Positions 1 through 8,499 of a stretch of DNA of 64,000 bases are shown in pieces. The DNA is from Citricoccus sp. K5. Lineage in GTDB: Bacteria; Actinomycetota; Actinomycetes; Actinomycetales; Micrococcaceae. Positions within the stretch are counted from its first letter, which is position 1, and each line of letters opens with the position of its first letter. The translations under genes and the position numbers were made by a program. Location of the stretch: the NCBI RefSeq assembly GCF_902506195.1, contig NZ_LR732817.1:575147-639146 (forward strand), in the 5' to 3' direction. Under the pieces are notes generated by a model. The model was given only the letters and a program-made list of their open reading frames with translations. It was not told the DNA's origin and did not search any database.

Positions 1-1
1 G

Positions 2-241
2 GAGGCGGTGGGACGCTCCGACCTCGTGCCCGAGGTGTTGCCGGATCGCCCTGGTGATGTTCGGCGGCTCATCGTGGACAACCGACGAATGACCGAGTTG
101 ACCGGGTGGCGCCCCACCCAGGACTTCACGGCTGGCATCAGCGACCTGGTCGAGTGGTTCCGCACCTGCGGCAAGAGTCCGGACGAACTGCTGGACCAGG
201 TCTCAGCGATGAACTGGTCCGGGGAGTCGGTGCCGACGTGA
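2..241 (+). CDS. NAD-dependent sugar epimerase/dehydratase, C-terminal end (5' truncated by window)
   Basis: Only the last 79 residues are present; the frame is open to the first base, so the gene begins outside the window. The tail (VDNRRMTELTGWRP, then an amphipathic stretch ending in LVEWFR) looks like the C-terminus of extended short-chain dehydrogenase/reductase sugar epimerases or 4,6-dehydratases, in which a 'tGW.P' motif precedes the last helix. The Rossmann fold and the catalytic YxxxK are not visible, so the exact reaction cannot be stated. Its TGA overlaps the GTG start of the aminotransferase (GTGA). Epimerase/dehydratase, aminotransferase and acetyltransferase in that order fit synthesis of a nucleotide-linked N-acylated amino sugar. 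Confidence 0.7.
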   Translation, partial: EAVGRSDLVPEVLPDRPGDVRRLIVDNRRMTELTGWRPTQDFTAGISDLVEWFRTCGKSPDELLDQVSAMNWSGESVPT

Positions 242-1422
242 GCAACCGGATTGATGTCATGAAGCCCTGGCTGGGCCCGGAGGAGACCGAAGCCGTCTCC
301 CGGGTCATCGCCTCGGGCTGGGTCGCCCAGGGGCCCCGGACCGTCGAGTTCGAACGGGCCTTCAGTACGGCCCACGGGGTGTCCCACGGCGTGGCCACCT
401 CCTCCTGCACCACCGCCCTGCACCTGGCCCTGCTCGTGGCGGGGGTGCAGCCCGGCGACGATGTCATCGTCCCCTCCTTCTCCTTCATCGCCACGGCCAA
501 CGCGGTGACCTATGTGGGAGCCCGTCCGGTGTTCGCGGACGTGGACCTGCTGACCGGCAACGTGACCGCCGAGACCCTGGACGCCGTGCTGACCCCCCGG
601 ACCACGGCGGTGATCGCCGTGGACCAGGGCGGCGTCCCCGTGGACCTGGACCCGATCCGGACCCTGTGCGACCGGCATTCCCTGGCCCTGGTCGAGGACG
701 CCGCCTGCGGCGCGGGCTCCACCTACCGCGGATACCCGGTGGGTGTGGGAGCCGATGTGACCGCGTGGTCCTTCCATCCGCGCAAGCTGCTCACCACCGG
801 TGAGGGTGGCATGCTCACCACGGACAACCCCGAGTGGGCCGCCCGCGCCCGGCGGCTGCGGGAGCACTCCATGGACGTGTCCGCGGCCGAGCGGCACACC
901 TCCGTGCTGCCCGTCCAGGAGGGCTACCCCGAAGTGGGGTTCAACTTCCGGATGACGGACCTGCAGGCGGCCATGGGCCTGGTCCAGCTGGGCAAGCTCC
1001 CGGAGATGGTCCGCCGGCGCCGTGCCCTGGCAGAGGACTACCGGGCCGTGCTGTCCACCCTGGCCGGGCTGCGCTACGTCACGGACCCGGAGTACGGCAC
1101 CTCCAATTTCCAGTCCTTCTGGATCGAGGTCCTGCCCGACTTCCCGCTGAATCGCGAGGAACTGCTCGAGTGGCTGGCGGCGGACGGGATCTCCGCCCGG
1201 AGGGGGATCATGGCGGCCCACCGCCAGGGCGCCTATGCCGGACACTCGGGCCTGGTCAGCCCCCTGCCCATGACCGAGAGGCTCGCGGACAACACGCTGA
1301 TCCTGCCGGTGTTCCACTCCATGACCGATGACGAGCACCGCCGCGTGACCTCGAGCCTCAGGGCCGCTGCGGAATCACCGCGCAACACCCGCCACCGCTC
1401 CACCAGCACGGGGAGCCGATAG
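238..1422 (+). CDS. DegT/DnrJ/EryC1/StrS-family PLP sugar aminotransferase (first of two)
   Basis: The 394-residue protein has the usual length for the family. It should transfer an amino group from glutamate to a nucleotide keto-sugar in the cytoplasm. SFHPRKLLTTGEGG carries the PLP lysine at about Lys183, and VEDAACGAG shows the conserved cofactor-binding aspartate. The GTG at 238 is chosen because it overlaps the upstream TGA (GTGA), has GGGGAG about 11 bases upstream and gives the family N-terminus (IDVMKPWLG); an earlier in-frame ATG at 106 would add 44 unrelated residues. It lies directly before a PglD-like acetyltransferase, suggesting a PglE-type step making a 4-amino-4,6-dideoxy sugar. 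The substrate is inferred from context. Confidence 0.9.
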   Translation: MSNRIDVMKPWLGPEETEAVSRVIASGWVAQGPRTVEFERAFSTAHGVSHGVATSSCTTALHLALLVAGVQPGDDVIVPSFSFIATANAVTYVGARPVFADVDLLTGNVTAETLDAVLTPRTTAVIAVDQGGVPVDLDPIRTLCDRHSLALVEDAACGAGSTYRGYPVGVGADVTAWSFHPRKLLTTGEGGMLTTDNPEWAARARRLREHSMDVSAAERHTSVLPVQEGYPEVGFNFRMTDLQAAMGLVQLGKLPEMVRRRRALAEDYRAVLSTLAGLRYVTDPEYGTSNFQSFWIEVLPDFPLNREELLEWLAADGISARRGIMAAHRQGAYAGHSGLVSPLPMTERLADNTLILPVFHSMTDDEHRRVTSSLRAAAESPRNTRHRSTSTGSR

Positions 1423-1424
1423 CC

Positions 1425-2129
1425 ATGACACGCATCCTGCTGGTGGCCGCCAGTGGCCTGGCGCGCGAGACTCTGGCGTCCATCCGGTCCTCGGGCCGGG
1501 ACACGGTGGTGGGCTTCCTCGATGACGACGAGGCGCTGCACGGCACCGTGCTGGACGGTGTCCCCGTGCTCGGGGGCCTGGACGAAGCGGCCGGAGGCCG
1601 GGAGAAGTTGCTGCTGTGCGCCGGCCAGGGCCACAGTCGTGCGGCCATCGAGGCCCGGTTGGCAGGGCTGGGCGTGGAGGTGGGGCGCTATGCCACCCAT
1701 GTGCACCCCTCGGTGGTGATCGGCGGTGGCAGCCGGATCGGAGCGGGGTCCATCCTCCTGGCCGGCTGCGTGCTGACCAGTGATGTCACCCTGGGCCGCC
1801 ACACGGTGCTGATGCCGCGCACCGTGCTCACGCACGATGACGTCCTCGGCAACCACGTCAGCTGTGCGGCCGGCACCACGCTGGCCGGCCGGGTGCACGT
1901 GGGCTCCCGCGCCTATATCGGCATGCAGGCCTCCGTCCGGCAGGACGTCCGGGTGGGGGAGGACGCCGTCATCGGGATGGGGGCCGTGGTGCTGCAGGAC
2001 GTGCCGGACGCCCAGACCTGGGCCGGAAACCCGGCCGGACCACTCCGCAGAACGGAACCGGCCGGCGTCGTGGGCCAGTGCCCAGGCGCCCACGCCAGTC
2101 TTCGCACCCTGAAAGGAACCGCGTCATGA
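1425..2129 (+). CDS. NeuD/PglD-family sugar O/N-acetyltransferase
   Basis: A 234-residue protein with the two-part NeuD/PglD layout. The N-terminal Rossmann-like half is ILLVAASGLARETLAS, then VVGFLDDD. From about residue 85 a left-handed beta-helix of hexapeptide repeats follows (HPSVVIGGGSRIGAG, THDDVLGNHV, AYIGMQASV). PglD enzymes acetylate the amino group of UDP-4-amino sugars with acetyl-CoA; the His in LTHDD matches their catalytic histidine region. GGGGAGC sits 8-9 bases before the ATG. It starts three bases after the aminotransferase stop and overlaps the next gene by ATGA. Most likely it N-acetylates that aminotransferase's product, although O-acetylation (the NeuD role) cannot be excluded. 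Confidence 0.85.
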   Translation: MTRILLVAASGLARETLASIRSSGRDTVVGFLDDDEALHGTVLDGVPVLGGLDEAAGGREKLLLCAGQGHSRAAIEARLAGLGVEVGRYATHVHPSVVIGGGSRIGAGSILLAGCVLTSDVTLGRHTVLMPRTVLTHDDVLGNHVSCAAGTTLAGRVHVGSRAYIGMQASVRQDVRVGEDAVIGMGAVVLQDVPDAQTWAGNPAGPLRRTEPAGVVGQCPGAHASLRTLKGTAS

Positions 2130-3322
2130 GGATTCTGATCTGCCCCCACCAGCTCGGCATGGGCGGAAGCCAGCTGAACGCGATCGAGATGGCCTCGGCC
2201 ATGCGGCACTACGGCCATGAGCCGTTGATCTACTCAGCCCCCGGCATTCTCGCGGAGTTACTGCGGGACAGCGGCCTCGAGTGGGCCGAGGCCCCCGCCC
2301 CTGACGTCCCGGGACTGGGATGGTCCCGGCGGCTGGAGGAGATCGTCCGGCAGCGCCACATCGAGCTGATCCACGCCTACGAGTGGCGGCCCTGCCTGCA
2401 GGCGGCCTTCGGCGCCGGGCGGCAGATCCCACTGCTGATGTCCGTCATGTCCATGGACGTGCCCCGGTTCCTTCCCACCCACGTGCCCCTCGTCGTCGGG
2501 ACCCCGGAACTCCACCAGCGGATGCTGGACCAGGGCCGCCGCGCCCACCTGCTGGAGCCGCCCGTGGACATGGAGCGGTACCGGACCACGGACATCGCCG
2601 CGGCCCGCGCCCGGTTCGGGATCCCGGACGGCGCCCTGGTGATCTCGATCGTCTCGATGCTCACCACGGCCCTCGAGAAGCTCCAGGGCGTGCTGGAGGC
2701 CATCCGCGTGGTGGACCGGATGGCGGCGACTCGTCCGGTGCGCCTGCTCATCGCCGGGGACGGAGAGGGCCTGCAGGCCGTTCAGCGGCGGGCGGCCGCC
2801 GTCAACGCCCACCACGGCTGGACCGTGGTGCAACCGGTGGGCTTCCAGCTGGACGCCTCCCCGGCCTACGAGGCAGCGGACATCGTGCTGGGCATGGGAT
2901 CCTCCGCCATCAAGGGACTGGCCCACGCCAAACCGCTCGTGGTCCACGGTGAGGCCGGATTCTGGCGGACCCTGGACGAGACCACCGCGGCAGGCTTCCT
3001 GCACAGCGGCTGGTACGGCCGGGGTGGGGCCGGCATCCGAGACCTGGCCGGGGCGTTGGAGCCCCTGGCGGAGTCGTCCGCGCGGCGCCGGCAGCTGGGC
3101 GCCTTCGGCAGGGACCTCGTGGCCACGCGCTATGACTTCGACCGGGCCGCCGAGCACCTGGCCGCCCTGTACGTGGACACGGCCCTGGGCCGGCCGCCCC
3201 GAGCGGCCGTGGCCCGGTCCCTCGCACGTTCCGCGGCCACCAGCGCCCGGTACTTCACCTCCATGCGCTTCGGGTCCGTGGTGGACCGCGAACAGTGGGC
3301 CCGGGAAGGAGCCATCGCATGA
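2126..3322 (+). CDS. GT4-type glycosyltransferase, copy A
   Basis: A 398-residue GT-B glycosyltransferase. The N-terminal domain opens RILICPHQLGMGGSQLNAIE, the 'GGsq' loop typical of GT4. A second Rossmann domain starts near residue 180 (LVISIVSMLT, LLIAGDGEGL), followed by a nucleotide-sugar-binding tail (ADIVLGMGSSAIKGLAHAKP). The usual ExxxxxxxE motif of retaining GT4 enzymes is degenerate: serine and lysine occupy much of it. The ATG at 2126 overlaps the upstream TGA (ATGA) with GAAAGGA upstream; starting earlier would add an unrelated N-terminus. It is clearly paralogous to the gene at 4578-5747, including the motifs MSMDVPRFLP and LVVGT. The sugar transferred is unknown. Confidence 0.87.
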   Translation: MRILICPHQLGMGGSQLNAIEMASAMRHYGHEPLIYSAPGILAELLRDSGLEWAEAPAPDVPGLGWSRRLEEIVRQRHIELIHAYEWRPCLQAAFGAGRQIPLLMSVMSMDVPRFLPTHVPLVVGTPELHQRMLDQGRRAHLLEPPVDMERYRTTDIAAARARFGIPDGALVISIVSMLTTALEKLQGVLEAIRVVDRMAATRPVRLLIAGDGEGLQAVQRRAAAVNAHHGWTVVQPVGFQLDASPAYEAADIVLGMGSSAIKGLAHAKPLVVHGEAGFWRTLDETTAAGFLHSGWYGRGGAGIRDLAGALEPLAESSARRRQLGAFGRDLVATRYDFDRAAEHLAALYVDTALGRPPRAAVARSLARSAATSARYFTSMRFGSVVDREQWAREGAIA

Positions 3323-4581
3323 CCACCCTCACACCGCCGACGCCGGCCACCCAGCCAACCTCCCAAGTCACCCGAGCCGTCCAGGCCACACAGGCCACCC
3401 AGGCCACCCAGGCCGCCCGGATGGAGGCTGACGCTCCCGACCCGGTCCCCTTCGTGGACCTCGGCGCCCAGCAGCGCGAGATCGACGCCGAGGTCCAGGC
3501 CGGCCTGCGCCGCGTCTTCGACACGACTGCCTTCATCGGCGGGCCGGACGTCCAGGCGTTCGAGAAGGAGTACGCCTCCTTCATCGAGGTCTCCGACTGC
3601 GTGGGCGTCGGCAACGGCACGGACGCCCTCGAGCTGGCGCTGCGGGCCGCCGGGGTGGTGCCCGGGGGAGAGGTCATCCTTCCGGCGAACACCTTCATCG
3701 CCACGGCCGAGGCCGTCAGCCGGATCGGTGCCGTGCCCGTGCTGGTGGACGTGGACCCCCAGTTCCTGCTGATCGACCCCGAGGCGGCGCTCGCTGCCCT
3801 GACGGCGCGCACCCAGGCCGTCATGCCGGTTCACCTCTACGGCCAGACTGCGTTCGTCGAGCGGATCCGTCCGCAGGCCGAGCGGGCCGGCGTCGCGGTC
3901 ATCGAGGACGCGGCCCAATCCCAGGGGGCATTCCGGCACGGTCGGATGGCCGGCAGCCTGGGGCTGGCGGCCGGCACCAGCTTCTATCCGGGGAAGAACC
4001 TCGGTGCCGCCGGGGACGCCGGTGCCGTGATGACCAATGACCCCGAGCTCGCGGCCCGCGTGCGGGTGCTGGGCGAGCACGGGAGCCCGTCCAAGTACCG
4101 GCACAGCACGGTCGGCATGAACTCGCGGCTGGACACGGTCCAGGCCGTGGTGCTGCGGGCCAAGCTGGCCCGGCTGGACCGGTGGAACGAGGGCCGCCGG
4201 GCTGCTGCGGCCCGGTACGCGGAGCTGCTGCGGCCGCTGGCCGATTCCGGCGACGTGTGGCTGCCCACCGCGGCCCAGGGCAATCACCACGTGTGGCACC
4301 TCTACACCGTCCAGCTCGAGAACCGAGACGCCGTACTGGAGGCCTTGCGCGCGGCGGGGATCGGGGCCGGGGTGCACTACCCGGTTCCCGTGCACCTCAC
4401 CGGCGCCTACGGGCACCTCAGCCTGACCCGGGGAGCATTTCCCGTCACGGAGGCCGCGGCGGACCGGCTGCTCTCCCTGCCGATCTTCCCCCACATCACG
4501 GTGGAGCAGCAGGAACGCGTCGTGGCGGCCCTGGGCCGGGCCGTCGGCCGCAGCCGATCGACGTCCGTGGCGACGCCATGA
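3319..4581 (+). CDS. DegT/DnrJ/EryC1/StrS-family aminotransferase (second; WbpE/DesV-like)
   Basis: A 420-residue PLP aminotransferase. After a disordered leader, PFVDLGAQQREI and GNGTDALELALRA match the WbpE/DesV/VioA-type subgroup; the PLP lysine is about Lys226 in FYPGKNLG. The leader of about 34 residues is Thr/Ala/Gln rich with a TQA triplet repeat and is not part of the fold, so the ATG at 3421 is a possible alternative start. I keep 3319 because ATGA overlaps the upstream stop and GGGAAGGA lies 9 bases before it. WbpE-like enzymes make UDP-3-amino sugars, and a WbpD-like N-acetyltransferase is encoded at 17725-18396, so both may act on one pathway. That pairing is inference. Confidence 0.87.
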   Translation: MTTLTPPTPATQPTSQVTRAVQATQATQATQAARMEADAPDPVPFVDLGAQQREIDAEVQAGLRRVFDTTAFIGGPDVQAFEKEYASFIEVSDCVGVGNGTDALELALRAAGVVPGGEVILPANTFIATAEAVSRIGAVPVLVDVDPQFLLIDPEAALAALTARTQAVMPVHLYGQTAFVERIRPQAERAGVAVIEDAAQSQGAFRHGRMAGSLGLAAGTSFYPGKNLGAAGDAGAVMTNDPELAARVRVLGEHGSPSKYRHSTVGMNSRLDTVQAVVLRAKLARLDRWNEGRRAAAARYAELLRPLADSGDVWLPTAAQGNHHVWHLYTVQLENRDAVLEALRAAGIGAGVHYPVPVHLTGAYGHLSLTRGAFPVTEAAADRLLSLPIFPHITVEQQERVVAALGRAVGRSRSTSVATP

Positions 4582-5747
4582 GGATCATCGTCTGCCCGCA
4601 TGACATGGGCATGGGGGGCAGTCAGCTCAATGCCCTTGACCTGGCGGCAGCGGTCCGGGATCGCGGTCACCACGTCATGCTGTACGCCGCACCCGGGCCA
4701 CTGATGGACCGGGCACACGTCCTGGGCCTGGACCTGACCCTGTCCAACACCGGTTTGCGCCTTTCGACGGGCTGGGCGGCCGGGTTGGTGCGGCTGGCGC
4801 GCTCGTGGCGGGCAGACGTGGTGCACACCTATGAGTGGGCTCCGTCCATCGGGGCGTCCTTCGGGGCCCACGGCCTCTTCGGCGTCCCGCAGGTCATGAC
4901 GGTGCTGTCCATGGAGGTTCCGCGGTTCCTGCCGCGGCACCTGGACCTGGTCGTCGGGACGCGGCAACTGTGGGCTGCCGCCGATGAGCACCCCCACCGG
5001 CACCTGATGGAACCGCCCATCGACACGGTCGTCAATACGCCCTCGGACCCGTGGCCCGCCCGGCAGGTCTTCGGGATCTCTCCGGAGGACCTGGTGATCT
5101 CCCTGGTCGGGCGGATGACCACCGACCTGGACAAGTCCGGTGGCGTCATCGCGGCCATCGCCGCCGTGGATCGCCTGGCGGCACGGGAGCCCGCTGTCCT
5201 GCTGCTCGCCGGAGACGGGCCGGAGCTGCCACGCATCCGGGCCGTGGCCAACCGGATCAACACCCGGCACGGCCGCCGAGTGATCCTGACCCCGGGCAGC
5301 CTTGCGGACCCTGTGCCGGCCTATGCCGCGGCGGACGTCGTGCTCGGCATGGGCAGCTCCGTCCTGCGCGGCATGGCCTTCGCGAAGCCGGCCATCGTGC
5401 TCGGGGCCGATGGCTTCTGCGAGCCGGTCACAGCCCAGACACTGGGCGCCTTCGACTGGCAGGGCTTCTACGGCATCGGCGATGGAGGGGAGTACCCGCT
5501 GTTGGCTCCCCTGACCGAGCTCGCCCGTGATGCCACCGAGCGACGCCGCCGCGGCGAGTGGTCCCGCTCTGTGGTGGAGGACCATCACAGCCTGCGCCGG
5601 GCCGCACTGCTCCTCGACAACATCTACGGCAACGCCCGGGAACGCCGCAGTGGTGTGGCCCGCCGGACGGCCTCGCTGGCCCGCTCGGCAGCCGGGCTCG
5701 GATCCTTCCTGTCCGGTCGGATCCTGGACGGGAGCGCCGCGGCATGA
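4578..5747 (+). CDS. GT4-type glycosyltransferase, copy B (paralogue of 2126-3322)
   Basis: A 389-residue GT-B glycosyltransferase. It opens RIIVCPHDMGMGGSQLNALD, has HTYEWAPSIGASFG and VLSMEVPRFLPRH in the acceptor domain, a second domain from about residue 170 (LVISLVGRMTTDLDKS, LLLAGDGPELPRI) and an ADVVLGMGSSVLRGMAFAKP segment. The same blocks occur in the same order in copy A, so the two arose by duplication. The ATG is fixed by the ATGA overlap with the aminotransferase; a longer upstream frame to 4182 is a shadow inside that gene. It probably adds a different residue of the same repeat unit, or the same sugar at another position. The donor is unknown. Confidence 0.87.
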   Translation: MRIIVCPHDMGMGGSQLNALDLAAAVRDRGHHVMLYAAPGPLMDRAHVLGLDLTLSNTGLRLSTGWAAGLVRLARSWRADVVHTYEWAPSIGASFGAHGLFGVPQVMTVLSMEVPRFLPRHLDLVVGTRQLWAAADEHPHRHLMEPPIDTVVNTPSDPWPARQVFGISPEDLVISLVGRMTTDLDKSGGVIAAIAAVDRLAAREPAVLLLAGDGPELPRIRAVANRINTRHGRRVILTPGSLADPVPAYAAADVVLGMGSSVLRGMAFAKPAIVLGADGFCEPVTAQTLGAFDWQGFYGIGDGGEYPLLAPLTELARDATERRRRGEWSRSVVEDHHSLRRAALLLDNIYGNARERRSGVARRTASLARSAAGLGSFLSGRILDGSAAA

Positions 5748-7348
5748 GCATCCGGACCGTGCGGGCCACCGGCATGCGGGGGCGCCGGGCTACGACGGAG
5801 GTCCACACCACCGTCAGCGCCGGCATCCGGCGCGGCCTGGCCTGGAGCACCGTCAGCAGCATGGTGCTCCGCCTGGGGACGTTCTCCGTGGGCATCTTCC
5901 TGGCCCGGATGTTCACCCCGGAGCAGTTCGGGCTGTATGCCGTGGTGCTGACGGTTCAGACGGTGATGATGACGCTGGCAGACTTCGGGCTGAGTTCGGA
6001 TCTGATCCGCTCCGCCAACCACCGCGCCAAGGCACCCACCGTGGCCACCATGGGAGTGCTCATCTCGGCGGTCCTCACGGGGGCCATGGCCGCCGGGTCG
6101 GGCTGGCTGGCGGACGTGCTGGGCGCCCCCGGAACGGGGCCGGTCCTTGCCGTGATGTCGCTGACCCTGTTGATCGCCGGCATCGGTGTGGTTCCCTATG
6201 CCACCCTGCAGAGGACCTTCCGGCAGAAGCAGGTCTTCGTCATCGCGGTGGTCGACTTCGTGGTCGGCACCGTCCTGCTGGTGGCCCTCGTGCTCGGTGG
6301 CTGGGGAGTCATGGCTCTCGCCGTGTCCCGCGTGATCGCCCAGCTCGTGGCCGTCATCCTGCAGTTCGTCTTGTCCGGGGAACGTCCCCGCTACGGCTTC
6401 AACCGGTCCCTCGCCAAGGGCGTCTGGCTCTTCGGGCTGCCGGTGGCCGGGGCCAACCTGTTGTCCTGGGTGCTGCTCGGGGCGGACAAGGTCCTCGTCT
6501 CATCCCTGGCCGGTGCCACCGTACTCGGGTTCTACTTCCTGGCGTTCAACATCTCCAACTGGCCGATGAGCGTGCTCGGGCAGGTCGTCCGCTCCGTCTC
6601 CCTGCCGGCCTTCTCACGCGTCGCCACTGGTCCGGGGGACCGCTCGCTGGCCACAGCGCTGGCCCCCGTGTGGGCCGTCTCGGTACTGGTGGGAGGCATG
6701 CTGATGTTCCTGGCGGGGCCGGTCATCGAGTTGGTCTACGGAGGCCGCTGGTTGGCCGCGGCACCCCTGTTGATGGTGCTGGCCGCCTTCGGGGCGCTGC
6801 GCACCGTCCTGGACCTGTCCACCTCCTACCTGCTGGCTCGCGGCGAGTCCGGCCGGGTGCTGCGATTGCAGCTCGCCTGGATGGTGGTGCTGCTGCCCTT
6901 GCTGGTGGCAGGCACCCTCACCGGCAGCGGCATCGGTGCCGCCGTGGGCCATGTGGTGTCCAGCATCGTCCTGCTCGCGCTGTACGCGCGCTCCCTGGCC
7001 GTGGTCGGGGTGGACATCGCCGCCGTCTGGGCCGTGTTCTGGCCGCCGCTGCTCGCGGTCATCCCGGCCGCTCTGGCCACCTGGCTCGTCACGCTGGCCG
7101 GCCCGAATCCCCTCGTGGACCTGATGGGGGGAGGCGCCGCCGGCACCGCCGTCTACGGGTTGGTCCTGTATCGGTGGATGCGCCAACGGCTCTCCGAAGC
7201 ACGCCTTCTGGGAGCGGACGAGGTCCTTGAGGAGGAGCCTGACACCGCCGTCCCCACCGCCCGGCCGGTCACCGTGAAGACCACCGACCCTGTCATCCAG
7301 AACCCTGCCATCCAGCACCCTGCAACCACATCGGAGGCCACGTCTTGA
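5744..7348 (+). CDS. Wzx-like polysaccharide flippase (MOP superfamily)
   Basis: A 534-residue integral membrane protein with about 12-14 hydrophobic segments and the N-terminal signature of polysaccharide-synthesis flippases (GLAWSTVSSMVLRLG, then ARMFTPEQFGLYAVV). Such proteins move undecaprenyl-linked repeat units across the cytoplasmic membrane. The ATG overlaps the previous stop (ATGA). The last 60 residues are a hydrophilic tail with repeated 'ValIleGlnAsnPro' and 'IleGlnHisPro' units, probably cytoplasmic and poorly conserved. It lies in the middle of the glycosyltransferase operon and upstream of the Wzy-like polymerase, giving a complete Wzx/Wzy pair. The TTG start of the next gene overlaps its TGA. 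Confidence 0.87.
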   Translation: MSIRTVRATGMRGRRATTEVHTTVSAGIRRGLAWSTVSSMVLRLGTFSVGIFLARMFTPEQFGLYAVVLTVQTVMMTLADFGLSSDLIRSANHRAKAPTVATMGVLISAVLTGAMAAGSGWLADVLGAPGTGPVLAVMSLTLLIAGIGVVPYATLQRTFRQKQVFVIAVVDFVVGTVLLVALVLGGWGVMALAVSRVIAQLVAVILQFVLSGERPRYGFNRSLAKGVWLFGLPVAGANLLSWVLLGADKVLVSSLAGATVLGFYFLAFNISNWPMSVLGQVVRSVSLPAFSRVATGPGDRSLATALAPVWAVSVLVGGMLMFLAGPVIELVYGGRWLAAAPLLMVLAAFGALRTVLDLSTSYLLARGESGRVLRLQLAWMVVLLPLLVAGTLTGSGIGAAVGHVVSSIVLLALYARSLAVVGVDIAAVWAVFWPPLLAVIPAALATWLVTLAGPNPLVDLMGGGAAGTAVYGLVLYRWMRQRLSEARLLGADEVLEEEPDTAVPTARPVTVKTTDPVIQNPAIQHPATTSEATS

Positions 7349-8499
7349 GCACTGAGACCGCCGTGATCTACCACCGCACCCTCTCCCTGCCCACCCACCG
7401 GAACGCCGCCGCCCTTCCCGGAACCGGGCATCCACTCGCCGCCCCTGCGGAGACCACCCACGTCATCGGAACGGTCACCGTGGTGATCCCGTGCTTCAAC
7501 TACGGCCGATTCCTGCACGGTGCCGTCACCAGCGTGCTGTCCCAGGACGAAGTCGAGGTGGACGTGGTGATCGTGGATGACTGCTCCACGGATGACAGCG
7601 TCCAGATCTCCGAAGGCCTCGCCGCTGCCGACGAGCGTGTCCGGGTGGTGCGCCATGTGAGGAACCTGGGCGCCGTGCAGACCTTCAATGACGGCCTGGC
7701 TGAGGCGAGGGGCGAATTCCTCGTGCGGCTGGACGCTGACGACCTGCTGACCCCGGGTTCGCTGGCCCGGGCCGTCCGCCTGGCCCGCCGTTTTCCCTCC
7801 GTGGGCCTGGTGTACGGCCACCCGGTGCACTTCATGGACGGGCAGCAGCTGCCCCCGGCCCGGGACAGAGCCACCTCGTGGACCGTGTGGCCCGGGGCCA
7901 GCTGGGTCCAGGAGCGGTGTGCGGACGGTCGCAATGTCATCACCTCGGCCGAGGTGCTGATGCGCCGCTCCGTGGTGGACCGTGTGGGAGGCCAACGGGA
8001 CCTGGCCCACACCCATGACATGGAGATGTGGCTTCGGCTGGCCTCGTTCAGTGACGTCGGGTACGTGCACGGGGCGGACCAGGCGTGGCACCGGGATCAC
8101 CAGGCCAGTCTTTCCGCCCGTGAGGTGGACATCGCCGTGGACCTGGCAGAACGCCGGCTGGCCTTCAGCACGCTGTTCTCGGGGGCAGTCGGCAGCCTCC
8201 CCTGGGCCGCGGAGGCGTGCCGGACGGTGAGGGACCGGCTGGACCGGGAAACACTGGAATCGCTCTCACACGAGGTGGACGCCAACGGTGGCAGCTCCCC
8301 GGTGTTCGCCCGACTGCTCGAACTGGAGCTGACGCCCACCCGCCGGAACCTGACCTCGCGTGATCGCATCCTGCGCCGCGCCGCACGCTCCCGCGGTCCA
8401 GCCGACCGGGCGTTGTCCCTGAGCCGCCGGGCCGCCGCCCGGTTCCGGCGGGAACGGGAGTTCCGCACCTGGCACCAGAACGGGGTGTACTCCAGATGA
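7345..8499 (+). CDS. GT2 family glycosyltransferase
   Basis: A 384-residue protein. Its GT-A domain occupies about residues 35-260: VTVVIPCFNYGRFL opens it, VIVDDCSTDD binds the nucleotide, and the metal-binding DxD is Asp130/Asp132 in RLDADD. Start codon: TTG at 7345, overlapping the flippase TGA (TTGA) and preceded by TCGGAGG at 7331-7337. The first 35 residues are a variable leader. The C-terminal 100 residues are Arg-rich and may lie at the membrane surface. It probably transfers one residue of the polysaccharide repeat unit on the cytoplasmic side; donor and acceptor are unknown. The ATG of the next gene overlaps its stop. Confidence 0.88.
   Translation: MSTETAVIYHRTLSLPTHRNAAALPGTGHPLAAPAETTHVIGTVTVVIPCFNYGRFLHGAVTSVLSQDEVEVDVVIVDDCSTDDSVQISEGLAAADERVRVVRHVRNLGAVQTFNDGLAEARGEFLVRLDADDLLTPGSLARAVRLARRFPSVGLVYGHPVHFMDGQQLPPARDRATSWTVWPGASWVQERCADGRNVITSAEVLMRRSVVDRVGGQRDLAHTHDMEMWLRLASFSDVGYVHGADQAWHRDHQASLSAREVDIAVDLAERRLAFSTLFSGAVGSLPWAAEACRTVRDRLDRETLESLSHEVDANGGSSPVFARLLELELTPTRRNLTSRDRILRRAARSRGPADRALSLSRRAAARFRREREFRTWHQNGVYSR

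Noticed and set aside
106-237. Longer N-terminus for the first aminotransferase (ATG at 106)
   Set aside because: The 44 extra residues overlap the epimerase tail, look unlike any aminotransferase and ignore the GTGA overlap at 238.
1233-2093. Minus-strand frame of 286 codons across the acetyltransferase gene
   Set aside because: It is the antisense shadow of a clear left-handed beta-helix protein.
3355-3420. CRISPR-like or mobile repeat in the second aminotransferase's N-terminus
   Set aside because: It is a short in-frame GCCACCCAG slippage repeat without spacers or flanking target duplication.
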